Shown one piece after another: positions 16,875 through 24,416 of a DNA stretch of 64,000 bases (position 1 is the first letter of the stretch; each line of letters starts with the position of its first letter). This stretch comes from Mucilaginibacter mali (GTDB lineage: Bacteria > Bacteroidota > Bacteroidia > Sphingobacteriales > Sphingobacteriaceae): the NCBI RefSeq assembly GCF_013283875.1, contig NZ_CP054139.1, forward strand, positions 1,860,001-1,924,000, given 5' to 3'. The notes under the pieces are model-generated. The model was not told the DNA's origin and did not search any database. It worked only from the letters and a program-made list of their open reading frames with translations. A program made the position numbers and the translations under genes.

Positions 16875-17526
16875 ATTGCGAGGTACGAAGCAATCTCTAT
16901 GTTGGGTCAGTTAGTGCTTTTATGAACGTTAGCCCGGCTCAATCGCCGCCGGTTGGGCTGTTACTTTTTCTTGATAAAAAGTAACCAAAAATCAAGACAG
17001 CAAAAATGCTTCCCTTGCCGCACAAGGCCACTGCCCTGCAAAACAAACAGAACCACAGGGCTGAACCTTGATGCCTCCGCTTCGCACGCTCGTACCCGCC
17101 GCTTCAGGCACCAAGCTAATGCCCTTTTCCGCACACAAGCCACCATTGTTCTGCTCGTTTTCGCCCGGAAGCCGTTTTGCTGTCGGAGTGGTGACGAAAC
17201 AGCGCAGATTCTGGCAAATCCGAGCAGGGCAAAGCCCTGCTCGGATTTGCTTTACCTTTCTTCTTCCCGACAGCGGTTTGCTTCTGGCAAGATCAGGCAA
17301 AACGATGCTGGCCTGTGCGCAGGAAAGGGGAAGCGGATTTGCCTGATGCGGGCAAAGACCCTGTGCGGCAAGGGAAGCATTACCGATGTCTTGAATTTTT
17401 GCTACTTTTTTTTCAAGAAAAAAGTAGTAGGCCCCTGCGGCTATGAGCAGACTGACATTAATAAGAGCACAAACTGAACATAATCCATCCGCCGAACATA
17501 CGTAGAGATTGTTTCGTGCTGGCAAT
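16875..17526. repeat. 652-bp composite imperfect palindrome (fold-back intergenic element)
   Basis: The whole gene-free block reads as one diverged inverted repeat. Outer arms are ATTGCGAGGTACGAAGCAAT (16875) against the reverse complement ending at 17526. Next come CAGTTAGTGCTTTTATGAAC against CAGTTTGTGCTCTTATTAAT, then a perfect 10-bp hairpin at each shoulder (16960-16985 and 17402-17427). A block around TGCTTCCCTTGCCGCACA is shared by both arms. The centre is a perfect 16-bp stem with a 3-base loop (17215-17249). The left arm has about 80 extra bases. Long frames on both strands here come from the palindrome and are not genes. Confidence 0.7.
17215..17249. repeat. Perfect 16-bp inverted repeat at the centre of the palindrome
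   Basis: CAAATCCGAGCAGGGC (17215-17230) and its exact reverse complement (17234-17249) are separated by AAA. The arms have no mismatch, unlike the diverged outer arms, so this centre is either the youngest part or the part under selection. Confidence 0.8.
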
Positions 17527-17551
17527 CAAGTAGCGGGAAGCAAAGCGGTTT

Positions 17552-18316
17552 TTACACCATCCGCTTAATAATCCGCAACTTATGCGTATACTTCTTCAAC
17601 TCGCCGGAGTAAATCCCCTGCATGTCAATCTTATCAATCTTCACCTTGCCCGAGGCATGAATAATTTGCTCATTGTTGAGCATAATACCAACGTGGGTAA
17701 TGCGGCCCTCGTCGTTATCAAAAAAGGCAAGGTCGCCTAATTTGGCTTCCTGTAAAAAATCGACTACTTTGCCTTGTTCGGCTTGTAAATAAGCGTCGCG
17801 TTTAAGGGTGATGCCCTGCAGGCGGTATACGGCCTGGGAGAAGCCGGAACAGTCGATACCGAAGTGTGTGCGTCCGCCCCATAGGTAAGGCACATTTAAA
17901 AACGATTTGGCGGTGTTCAACAGATCACCTTTTTCGCCAATTTCGCCAATGATCTCGTAACGGTCATTACGGATATGGCATATGGTGCCCTCTAAAAACG
18001 AAAGCGAACTGCCAACTGGCAGGTACAGTACGCTGTTATTATTAGCAATGTTCCATGCCTGTGTTATCGGGCGGTAGGTGAGCGGAGTTTTTTTCTTTTG
18101 TAACGATTTATAGGCGGTTTGGCTCAGCGGCGCAAATTGCAGCCCGTTTATCCAGCCTTCGTAGCCATCCATAGTGGTAATAATGCGGGCCCATTCGCCC
18201 TGCCATTCCATAATTTCAAACGCTTCGCCAAACAATACCTGCGATACCATTTCAGCGCGCGATGCTGGTTCGGCACGCAGGGGGACTATCGCAAGGTTAC
18301 AAATTCCATATTCCAT
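17552..18316 (-). CDS. NlpC/P60 family cell-wall hydrolase with SH3-like domain
   Basis: This protein has 254 residues. The N-terminal half (about 1-110) is SH3-like (VPLRAEPASRAEMVSQVLFG, WARIITTMDGYEGWI). The C-terminal NlpC/P60 domain has the catalytic Cys in THFGIDCSGFSQAVYRL, His in RITHVGIML and a further His in IIHASGKV. Enzymes of this type cut peptidoglycan stem peptides between gamma-D-Glu and the diamino acid. No export signal is present: the start MEYGICNLAIVPLRAE leads directly into the domain, so it may be a cytoplasmic muropeptide-recycling peptidase, like related Bacteroidota enzymes. Confidence 0.88.
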   Translation of the reverse strand: MEYGICNLAIVPLRAEPASRAEMVSQVLFGEAFEIMEWQGEWARIITTMDGYEGWINGLQFAPLSQTAYKSLQKKKTPLTYRPITQAWNIANNNSVLYLPVGSSLSFLEGTICHIRNDRYEIIGEIGEKGDLLNTAKSFLNVPYLWGGRTHFGIDCSGFSQAVYRLQGITLKRDAYLQAEQGKVVDFLQEAKLGDLAFFDNDEGRITHVGIMLNNEQIIHASGKVKIDKIDMQGIYSGELKKYTHKLRIIKRMV

Positions 18317-18370
18317 AAAGTTGTAAAAATGCCCCTTATACGCAGGGAGATATCAATTGGTTATAACAAA

Positions 18371-18400
18371 AAAAGGAATGTAATTAATTACATTCCTTTT
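18371..18400. terminator. Perfect 30-bp palindrome, terminator of the ferredoxin gene
   Basis: AAAAGGAATGTAATT is followed immediately by its exact reverse complement, ending in TTTT. It lies 27 bp past the ferredoxin stop and before the NlpC/P60 start, flanked by A and T runs that suit intrinsic termination. Confidence 0.65.
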
Positions 18401-18427
18401 AATATCAAATACAATTATATGTAATTA

Positions 18428-18778
18428 TTAGCTAATATGCAGCCAATCTTTTTTAGCCAGCAATTCTTCTTCAGTTTCGCGTACGTCTTCGTCGTCTACA
18501 CAGCAGTCAACCGGGCAAACGGCGGCGCACTGTGGCTCATCGTGAAAGCCAACACACTCGGTACACTTATCCGGAACAATGTAATAAATATCATCGCTCA
18601 GGGCAGCCTGTGCTTCTTCAGCGTTAAGGGTGTTGCCATCGCCAAAATCAATAACGCCTTTAAGGGTGGTGCCGTCGCTAAAACGCCATGCGGCGCCGGC
18701 ATCATATATGGCATTATTAGGGCATTCCGGCTCGCATGCCCCGCAGTTTATACATTCGTCGGTGATCTTGATCGCCAT
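18428..18778 (-). CDS. 4Fe-4S dicluster ferredoxin
   Basis: This protein has 116 residues and two cysteine clusters: CINCGACEPECP (about residues 10-21) and CTECVGFHDEPQCAAVCP near residue 75. This is the pattern of YfhL-like bacterial ferredoxins with two [4Fe-4S] centres. The long insert between clusters (about 24-70) is normal for Bacteroidota members. It carries low-potential electrons in the cytoplasm. It is divergently transcribed from the acyl-CoA reductase gene at 18881, with about 100 bp between. Confidence 0.93.
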   Translation of the reverse strand: MAIKITDECINCGACEPECPNNAIYDAGAAWRFSDGTTLKGVIDFGDGNTLNAEEAQAALSDDIYYIVPDKCTECVGFHDEPQCAAVCPVDCCVDDEDVRETEEELLAKKDWLHIS

Positions 18779-18805
18779 TTTTATAAAATATCTTAGATTC
18801 TAAAT

Positions 18806-18813
18806 TATCTTTG
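18806..18813 (+). promoter_or_regulatory. Candidate -7 box for the acyl-CoA reductase gene
   Basis: TATCTTTG matches TAnnTTTG, 68 bases before the ATG at 18881. No clear -33 box is seen. Confidence 0.3.
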
Positions 18814-18831
18814 CCTTATCAAATAAGAGCG

Positions 18832-18839
18832 CAAATATA
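18832..18839 (-). promoter_or_regulatory. Candidate -7 box for the ferredoxin gene
   Basis: On the leftward strand TATATTTG matches TAnnTTTG exactly, 54 bases before the ferredoxin ATG. It lies about 20 bp from the rightward -7 candidate, so the two divergent promoters would overlap. Confidence 0.35.
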
Positions 18840-18880
18840 ACAAAAAATGAGTTACGGGGTTTTAAAACCTCAACATCAAT

Positions 18881-19906
18881 ATGTCAAAATTAAAAAAAGA
18901 TCAAATTATACGGGCTTTCAAAGCTTTGGGGCAGCAATTAACAAGCCCTGATGAAGCCTTGTCGGCCCTCATCAATACCGAATTTCATCATAACGCCTGG
19001 TTTACGCCCGAGAATACACTCGGCGCAGTTACTGCCATCGGTCAATCCTTAAACGAGGCCGACCTGAACACCTGGCTAAATAAATATCCTGATCTTGAAA
19101 GTGGCGGCGGTAAAACAGTAGGGCTGATACTGGCCGGTAATATCCCGCTGGTAGGTGTGCACGATGTATTGTGCGTGCTGGCATCAGGTAACCAGGCGCT
19201 TATCAAAGCATCAACCCAGGATGCCCGTTTAATAAAGCAAGTACTGAAAACGCTGGTTGATATAGAACCTGCTTTTGCCGATAGCTTTATCTTTGTAGAT
19301 CGTTTGGTTAATTTCGACGCCGTGATAGCTACCGGCAGCAACAATTCGTCGCGGTATTTTGAGTATTACTTTGGCAAGGTGCCAAACATTATCCGCAAAA
19401 ACCGTAACAGCGTAGCTATACTGACGGGTAACGAAACCGCGGAGCAACTGAATAATTTAGGCAACGATATTTTCGATCATTTCGGTTTAGGATGCCGCAA
19501 TGTATCTAAACTGTTGGTGCCGGAGGGATATAACTTCAATTTCTTTTTCGAATCGATAGAGAGTTACCAGCCCATTGCCAATCACCATAAATACAATAAT
19601 AATTACGATTATAATAAGTCGATTTACCTGGTGAACGGCGATAAACATTTGGATAACGGCTTCCTGCTGCTAAAAGAGGACAAGAGGATGGCATCGCCGT
19701 TGGCAGTATTGTTTTTTGAGTATTACAAAGATGACCAGGCAGTTAACGATCTGCTATTGGCCGAAAGTGAAAATATCCAGTGTATCGTAAGTCAGATAAA
19801 GATGAACGTACCTAACCAGGTAGTAACCTTCGGGCAAAGCCAGCACCCGGCCCTGTGGGATTACGCTGATGGGATTGATACGATGGATTTCTTGTCAAAT
19901 CTTTAA
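18881..19906 (+). CDS. Acyl-CoA reductase, LuxC family
   Basis: This 341-residue protein fits the acyl-CoA reductase family related to LuxC and aldehyde dehydrogenases. The nucleotide-binding segment is TVGLILAGNIPLVGVHDVL. The later segments AVIATGSNNSSRYFEYYFG and DIFDHFGLGCRNVSKLLVP contain the candidate catalytic Cys. Family members reduce fatty acyl-CoA to aldehyde with NADPH. Its physiological role in non-luminous Bacteroidota is not established. It faces the ferredoxin gene, and this pairing recurs in the phylum. Confidence 0.85.
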   Translation: MSKLKKDQIIRAFKALGQQLTSPDEALSALINTEFHHNAWFTPENTLGAVTAIGQSLNEADLNTWLNKYPDLESGGGKTVGLILAGNIPLVGVHDVLCVLASGNQALIKASTQDARLIKQVLKTLVDIEPAFADSFIFVDRLVNFDAVIATGSNNSSRYFEYYFGKVPNIIRKNRNSVAILTGNETAEQLNNLGNDIFDHFGLGCRNVSKLLVPEGYNFNFFFESIESYQPIANHHKYNNNYDYNKSIYLVNGDKHLDNGFLLLKEDKRMASPLAVLFFEYYKDDQAVNDLLLAESENIQCIVSQIKMNVPNQVVTFGQSQHPALWDYADGIDTMDFLSNL

Positions 19907-19930
19907 ATAAACAATACATTTGAAAAGTGA

Positions 19931-20000
19931 TCATGGTTCATAGATCATGGTTCATGGAAGCAAATCCGGCTATGAACTATGAACCATTAACCATGAACTA
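19931..20000. repeat. Imperfect inverted repeat made of ATGGTTCAT units
   Basis: GATCATGGTTCATAGATCAT on the left is mirrored by CTATGAACTATGAACCATTA and CCATGAACTA on the right. It fills most of the gap between the acyl-CoA reductase and the 67-residue gene. A related TCCATAGTCCATGG run is found near folC (about 53375-53405). Confidence 0.5.
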
Positions 20001-20004
20001 AAGA

Positions 20005-20208
20005 ATGTACATTATAAAAGTTAAAGGCGTTGCCAAAATACCCGACTATGTGCAGCTGCGCGACGAGCAGTTTACGCTGCTGGCCTACTTTAGGGTTGAC
20101 AGGCCCGAGAAGCATTTAGAAAAGGCGGGGCTGGGCGATAAGCAGGCATACATTATGGGTTTGGTTAAGGATTTGCCCTTTGGCCGTATTATAAAACTTG
20201 AGCTATAA
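20005..20208 (+). CDS. Small conserved hypothetical protein upstream of ftsE
   Basis: This 67-residue protein, MYIIKVKGVAKIPDYVQLRD and onward, has no signal peptide or membrane segment. It ends six bases before the ftsE start codon at 20215, so it is probably in the same operon. Small proteins of this kind lie next to ftsE in other Bacteroidota, but I cannot name a function. Confidence 0.65.
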   Translation: MYIIKVKGVAKIPDYVQLRDEQFTLLAYFRVDRPEKHLEKAGLGDKQAYIMGLVKDLPFGRIIKLEL

Positions 20209-20214
20209 ATTACC

Positions 20215-20895
20215 ATGATAGGAAATTCCATTATAAAATTACAGGGGGTAGACGTGTTTCAGCAGAAGCACCTGGTGTTGTCGAACGTTAATTTGCATAT
20301 TGATAAAGGCGATTTTGTATGGCTGATCGGTCAGACAGGATCGGGCAAAAGTAGTTTGCTAAAGGTAATTTATGGCGATATCAGCATCCCTAACGGCGAG
20401 GGCCATGCCGGCGGTTACGATCTGCGTAACCTGGCTACCAAAGATGTGCCTTACCTGCGCCGTAAGCTGGGTATTGTTTTCCAGGATTTTCAATTGCTGA
20501 CCGACCGCTCGATAGAAGAGAACCTGAGATTTGTAATGCGCGCAACCGGCTGGACGGATAAAAACCTGATCACCGAGCGTATACTGGATGTGCTGGAAAA
20601 AGTTGGCCTGCGCAGCAAAGTGAAGAAAATGCCGCACGAACTTTCAGGCGGCGAACAGCAACGTGTGGTAATTGCCCGCGCCCTGCTGAATGACCCCGAA
20701 ATTATCCTGGCCGATGAACCAACCGGTAACCTCGATCCGGATACATCCGAAGAGATTGTAATGCTGCTGAAACAGATCAGCCAATCAGGTACCGCGGTAC
20801 TAATTGCTACACACGATTATCATATCATCCGTACCTTCCCATCGCGCATTATTAAGTGCGAAAACGGTAAGGTGCTGGAGGATGTGGAGATATAA
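20215..20895 (+). CDS. ftsE: Cell division ATP-binding protein FtsE
   Basis: This 226-residue ABC ATPase has Walker [16 protein letters not shown] (about residue 40), signature [15 protein letters not shown], Walker [13 protein letters not shown] and switch histidine [27 protein letters not shown] and the short size fit FtsE, which pairs with membrane subunit FtsX to control peptidoglycan hydrolases at division. No ftsX is adjacent in this window, so the permease must lie elsewhere. A lipoprotein-export type ATPase (LolD) is a weaker alternative. Confidence 0.85.
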   Translation: MIGNSIIKLQGVDVFQQKHLVLSNVNLHIDKGDFVWLIGQTGSGKSSLLKVIYGDISIPNGEGHAGGYDLRNLATKDVPYLRRKLGIVFQDFQLLTDRSIEENLRFVMRATGWTDKNLITERILDVLEKVGLRSKVKKMPHELSGGEQQRVVIARALLNDPEIILADEPTGNLDPDTSEEIVMLLKQISQSGTAVLIATHDYHIIRTFPSRIIKCENGKVLEDVEI

Positions 20896-20921
20896 GTTAA
20901 AAGTCTAAAGTCAAAAAAATA

Positions 20922-20956
20922 AAAAGTCATGCCGAACTTGTTTCGGCATGACTTTT
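20922..20956. terminator. 15-bp inverted repeat between convergent ftsE and tetR
   Basis: AAAAGTCATGCCGAA and its exact reverse complement are separated by five bases. The element carries A and T runs at its ends, lies between two convergent genes and overlaps the tetR stop. The same core (TCATGCCGAACTTGTTTCGG) recurs at 56915-57010, so it is also a dispersed repeat. Confidence 0.7.
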
Positions 20957-21566
20957 ATAATTGAACCTTCAACCCGTCGATCAGCGCCGTTACGGTTTTC
21001 AGTATCGTATCTAAACTGGTAGGGTTGTTAGTTATTTTTGATATCATCACGCCCCCTTCAATCAGGGCAATAATAGATAAGGCCGTTTGCTCCTGGTCAA
21101 TATCATGCCTGAATTCGCCTGCTGCAATGCCGGCTTTTACCAGGTTGATGATGCTGTTCTTCCAGTTCAATATCGCTCCGGCCGCCTTATCACGTAGCGG
21201 GCCGTTGGTATCATCGGCTTCAATGGCAGTGTTCAGCACCGGGCAACCACCCTTCACAAAGCCCGATTTGCGGGTAAAACTATGATAAACCGTTGCGTAC
21301 ACCATCAGTTTATCATGATAGGTTTTCGCCTGGTTTACCTTATCTACAATTATCTTTTTAATGTAGCCATGGTTATGATCAAACGCGGCCAGCGCCACTT
21401 CCTCCTTATTTTCAAAATTACCGTAAATGCTGCCCTTGGTAAGCCCGGTAGCCTCGGTAATGTCGGACATGGAGGTACCCTCGTAGCCCTTTGTATTAAA
21501 AATAGGCGCCGTAGTTTCGATAATAAACTGCCGGGTGCGTTCGGCTTTTGATAATGTTTTGCTCAT
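20955..21566 (-). CDS. TetR/AcrR family transcriptional repressor
   Basis: With the ATG at 21566 the protein has 203 residues. The helix-turn-helix is in the first 60: TRQFIIETTAPIFNTKGYEG, TSMSDITEATGLTKGSIYGN and FENKEEVALAAFDHN. The C-terminal ligand/dimer domain is TetR_C_33/YxaF-like. A TTG six codons upstream is in frame but lies inside the operator, so I reject it. A palindrome ATACC-N4-GGTAT sits 12 bases upstream and recurs twice in front of the nearby efflux gene, which supports autoregulation and control of that operon. Confidence 0.9.
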   Translation of the reverse strand: MSKTLSKAERTRQFIIETTAPIFNTKGYEGTSMSDITEATGLTKGSIYGNFENKEEVALAAFDHNHGYIKKIIVDKVNQAKTYHDKLMVYATVYHSFTRKSGFVKGGCPVLNTAIEADDTNGPLRDKAAGAILNWKNSIINLVKAGIAAGEFRHDIDQEQTALSIIALIEGGVMISKITNNPTSLDTILKTVTALIDGLKVQL

Positions 21567-21577
21567 GATATGTAAAT

Positions 21578-21591
21578 ATACCAAAAGGTAT
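21578..21591. promoter_or_regulatory. TetR operator candidate 1 (own promoter)
   Basis: ATACC-AAAA-GGTAT immediately precedes the tetR start. The same half-sites and spacer length recur at 24082-24095 and 24171-24184. Confidence 0.6.
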
Positions 21592-21604
21592 TTGTTGTGA
21601 GAAA

Positions 21605-21716
21605 TTTAACCACAGAGGACACGGAGGTTTCACAGAGAACACAGAGGCTTTTCTAAAATATTGAAAATTATCTCTGTGTCCTCTGTGATTTTTTCTCTGT
21701 GTTCTCCGTGGTTAAT
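21605..21716. repeat. Inverted repeat of the CCACAGAGGACAC family
   Basis: TTTAACCACAGAGGACACGG on the left is mirrored by TCTGTGTTCTCCGTGGTTAA on the right, with further inner CTCTGTGTCC/GGACAC pairs. A second copy lies at 34476-34590. It sits between the SDR gene's end and tetR. Confidence 0.75.
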
Positions 21717-21732
21717 TTAACCACAAACGAAA

Positions 21733-22482
21733 TTAATTCCCCCTCGCCTGGTTCATCGCATAAAATGCGTCTTCGGGTTTAGTGCGTGATAGTTCATATA
21801 TGGCCGCTGTTTTGCCGGTATGGATCTCATAGATGTCGTTTTCAAACGCTTCTACCAGGCTGTCCGCAACTTCAGCGGGAGGGATGCCATTCGCGCCACC
21901 TATCGCGCTGGAAAATTCGGTATTAACCAACGGCGGCATCAACTCAAATACTTTAACAGCAGTTGTTTTGCCCAGTACATATCTTAACGATTGGCTGTAC
22001 GAATGTAGCGCTGCTTTGCTTGCACTATAAGTAGGGATGCCGCTGTTGGGTACAAATGCGGCTATAGATGATACGTTAACTATCGCGGCCTCTTTCGATG
22101 CTTTAAGTAGTGGCAATAACTTTTCATTAAGATTGATGATGGCCAGGTAGTTGGTTTGGATCTCTGCTGCTGCTTTGGCGGCAATATCGCTATCCTCGTC
22201 TAATTTGTAATAGCTGGCCTGGCCTGCGTTGTTGATCAGGATATCCAGCCCGCCGAAATTATCCGACAGGTATTTCTCCAGTTTAGCCACGTCACCAGCA
22301 TTATTTACATCAGTTGCGATGTAATGCACACCATTCAACGTTTCTGTCGCCTTTTTTAGTTTTTCTTCTGTGCGACCGGTAATGATCACTTTATTGCCTT
22401 TGGCTAACAATTGTTTGGCAATTTCTAAACCTATACCCGAGCCACCACCGGTAACCAGGATCGTTTTGTTGTTAATATTCAT
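21733..22482 (-). CDS. Short-chain dehydrogenase/reductase (SDR)
   Basis: This protein has 249 residues. The Rossmann motif TGGGSGIGLEIAKQL (about 10-24) binds NAD(P). ILINNAGQA and the catalytic Ser plus YSASKAALHSY (Tyr/Lys) complete a classical SDR, most like the DltE/YdfG-type oxidoreductases. It is 35 bp downstream of the MFS gene and is likely cotranscribed with it under TetR control. The substrate is unknown; the context suggests it handles the same toxic compound or electrophile that the pump exports. Confidence 0.9.
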   Translation of the reverse strand: MNINNKTILVTGGGSGIGLEIAKQLLAKGNKVIITGRTEEKLKKATETLNGVHYIATDVNNAGDVAKLEKYLSDNFGGLDILINNAGQASYYKLDEDSDIAAKAAAEIQTNYLAIINLNEKLLPLLKASKEAAIVNVSSIAAFVPNSGIPTYSASKAALHSYSQSLRYVLGKTTAVKVFELMPPLVNTEFSSAIGGANGIPPAEVADSLVEAFENDIYEIHTGKTAAIYELSRTKPEDAFYAMNQARGN

Positions 22483-22517
22483 GATATTGATTTTTAATTG
22501 TTTATATATTTTAATAA

Positions 22518-24068
22518 TTAATGATCGGACACAATAACTGCCGGTCTTTTCACCGGCGATCTCTTAATCACAAACAGCAGCAGCGGCAAAGCCAATGCGA
22601 ATAGCAGGCCGATGAGCAAAAAGGCATCGAGATAACTTAACAGGGTCGATTGCTTTACTACCGACAGATCTATCAGGCCCATGGCCTTGTGTTTAGCATC
22701 TATCAAACTGATGCCCTTACTTTGGAAGTAGTTGGTATAGCCGTTCAACCTACTGGCGGTTGCCGGGTCGGCAGCAGTGATGTTGGTGATCAGGTCGGTA
22801 CGGTGCAGGGCGAAACGCCTTGCGCTATAGGTGTTTACAATAGATATCCCGAACGAGCCGCCCAACTGCCGCATCATATTGTTAAGCGCGGCACCCTGGG
22901 GGATGTCTTTAGGATCTAAGGATGATACGGCCAGTGAAGTAAGCGGCACCGTTAAACAAGCCATCCCGATGGCCCTGAAAATGAGGTTAACACTGATAGC
23001 CCCTGCGGATACTTCGGTATTAATTTGGCTCATGTTCCAGCTAAACAGCATAAACATGCCGAACCCGGCGGCTACGATCAGTATGGGGGATATGCCGGCC
23101 TGTAATAGTTTTCCGGCTGTCATTAGCGCAAACAGCGCCAGTATAGCCCCTGGCAGTAGCAACAGGCCGCTTTCGGTAGGGGTGAAGCCCAATAAACGCT
23201 GCGCGATAACCGGTACAAGGAATATGGAGGTGAACATGCCGATCCCCGTAACAAAGGTGAGCACCGCCGCCACACTTAACGATTTGCTTTTCAGCACCCG
23301 CAGGTTAACCACCGGGTTAGGCACCCGCAATTCCCAAAATATAAAGGCGGTAAGCGAAATGATAGCGATAATGGTAAATACCACGATATATCCTGTGGCA
23401 AACCAGTCCTCGGTTTCGCCACGCTCCAGCACGGTTTGCAGGGTGCCCACACCAATAGCCAGCAGTGCTATGCCGGTCCAGTCTACCGCGCTTGCTTTGG
23501 GTTTAACAGGTGGCTCGGTAAGCAGAAAGTAGCAAGAAATAGCTGTGGCGATACCCAGCGGGATGTTGATGTAAAAGATCCATGGCCACGAATAGTTTTC
23601 GGTGATATAGCCACCCAAAGTTGGGCCAATGGTTGGCCCGATAAACACACCGATACCAAATATAGCGCTGGCAATGCCTTGCTTTTCTTTAGGGAATACC
23701 TCAAACATTACCGCCTGTGATACAGACAGCAAGGCCCCGCCACCGATGCCCTGCAAAAAGCGGAAGAACACCAGCACCCAGATATTATCGGCATTGCCGC
23801 ACATGAACGAACAAAAGGTAAACAGCACAATAGACCCGATATAATAATTGCGCCTGCCCAAATTGGCAGTTAGGAAGCTGGTGATGGGGATGATAATTAC
23901 GTTGGCGATGGCATAAGAAGTGATCACCCAACTGGTATCCTCGATAGTAGCGCCCAAATTACCGCTCATGTGCGACAGGGCAACGTTTACGATAGAAATA
24001 TCTATCAACTCCATTACCGCGGCGCAAAGCACGGTTAGTATCAGTAATCTTCGTTTGATCGGGTCCAT
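22518..24068 (-). CDS. DHA2-family drug efflux MFS transporter (EmrB/QacA type)
   Basis: This 516-residue protein has about 14 hydrophobic segments. Conserved features are DISIVNVALSHM in the first helix, WVITSYAIANVIIIPI, LGRRNYYIGSIVLF in the first cytoplasmic loop, and IGPTIGPTLGGYI (the antiporter motif C) in helix 5. The proton-drug antiporter sits in the inner membrane; no EmrA-like adaptor or TolC gene is adjacent. Its start is preceded by two ATACC-N4-GGTAT operators, and the SDR gene follows. Confidence 0.92.
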   Translation of the reverse strand: MDPIKRRLLILTVLCAAVMELIDISIVNVALSHMSGNLGATIEDTSWVITSYAIANVIIIPITSFLTANLGRRNYYIGSIVLFTFCSFMCGNADNIWVLVFFRFLQGIGGGALLSVSQAVMFEVFPKEKQGIASAIFGIGVFIGPTIGPTLGGYITENYSWPWIFYINIPLGIATAISCYFLLTEPPVKPKASAVDWTGIALLAIGVGTLQTVLERGETEDWFATGYIVVFTIIAIISLTAFIFWELRVPNPVVNLRVLKSKSLSVAAVLTFVTGIGMFTSIFLVPVIAQRLLGFTPTESGLLLLPGAILALFALMTAGKLLQAGISPILIVAAGFGMFMLFSWNMSQINTEVSAGAISVNLIFRAIGMACLTVPLTSLAVSSLDPKDIPQGAALNNMMRQLGGSFGISIVNTYSARRFALHRTDLITNITAADPATASRLNGYTNYFQSKGISLIDAKHKAMGLIDLSVVKQSTLLSYLDAFLLIGLLFALALPLLLFVIKRSPVKRPAVIVSDH

Positions 24069-24081
24069 ATTGCTTTATTTA

Positions 24082-24095
24082 ATACCAATCGGTAT
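24082..24095. promoter_or_regulatory. TetR operator candidate 2 (efflux promoter, proximal)
   Basis: ATACC-AATC-GGTAT lies 14 bases before the MFS start codon and has the same half-sites as the site before tetR. Confidence 0.6.
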
Positions 24096-24170
24096 ATTTA
24101 TAATCAAAAATATAACCGGCAAACCGGTTGTTGTTTCTTTGAAAATGTGGACAAATGTAATATCTAAAAT

Positions 24171-24184
24171 ATACCAAATGGTAT
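24171..24184. promoter_or_regulatory. TetR operator candidate 3 (efflux promoter, distal)
   Basis: ATACC-AAAT-GGTAT lies 89 bases upstream of site 2 (start to start). Two sites in one promoter region suggest cooperative or looped repression (inference). Confidence 0.55.
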
Positions 24185-24210
24185 TTTGATTGTCATAAAA
24201 TACTCTTCCA

Positions 24211-24285
24211 ATTGCGGAGAACAAAGCAATCCCGAACTATGCAAGGCCGCTCTTTGGGTGTGCGATTGCTTCGTGCCCCAATGAC
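24211..24285. repeat. Intergenic inverted repeat, ATTGCGnnnnnnnAAGCAATC type
   Basis: ATTGCGGAGAACAAAGCAAT and the mirrored GATTGCTTCGTGCCCCAAT flank about 32 bases. The same half-sequence forms the outer ends of the large palindrome at 16875-17526. Confidence 0.55.
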
Positions 24286-24298
24286 AAGGTGGATTATA

Positions 24299-24332
24299 CG
24301 ACAAAAGAGGCGCTGATGCGCCTCTTTTGTCG
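24299..24332. terminator. Perfect 15-bp stem-loop, terminator-like
   Basis: CGACAAAAGAGGCGC and its exact reverse complement flank a TGAT loop. It lies directly after the heptamer repeats that follow the aspartokinase stop (leftward strand) and is the likely end of that operon. Confidence 0.65.
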
Positions 24333-24416
24333 TAATCTCTAATCTCTAATCTCTAATCTCTAATCTCTAATCTCTAATCTCTAATCTCTAATCTCTAATC
24401 TCTAATCTCTAATCTC
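24333..24416. repeat. Twelve perfect tandem copies of TAATCTC
   Basis: The heptamer TAATCTC repeats 12 times without interruption over 84 bases. The last two bases of the array (24415-24416) are part of the aspartokinase stop codon. A heptamer array is prone to slipped-strand copy-number change; here the change would affect only the 3' untranslated region. Confidence 0.95.

Noticed and set aside
16953..17525. Overlapping long frames on both strands (about 174 and 177 codons)
   Set aside because: Both lie within the composite palindrome, mirror each other, are rich in Arg/Cys/Pro without domain pattern, and have no coding-like composition.
21567..21584. TTG start giving a six-residue longer TetR protein
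   Set aside because: It would lie inside the ATACC-N4-GGTAT operator; the ATG at 21566 fits the family.
24333..24416. CRISPR-like array
   Set aside because: The units are seven bases with no spacers, so this is a simple tandem repeat.
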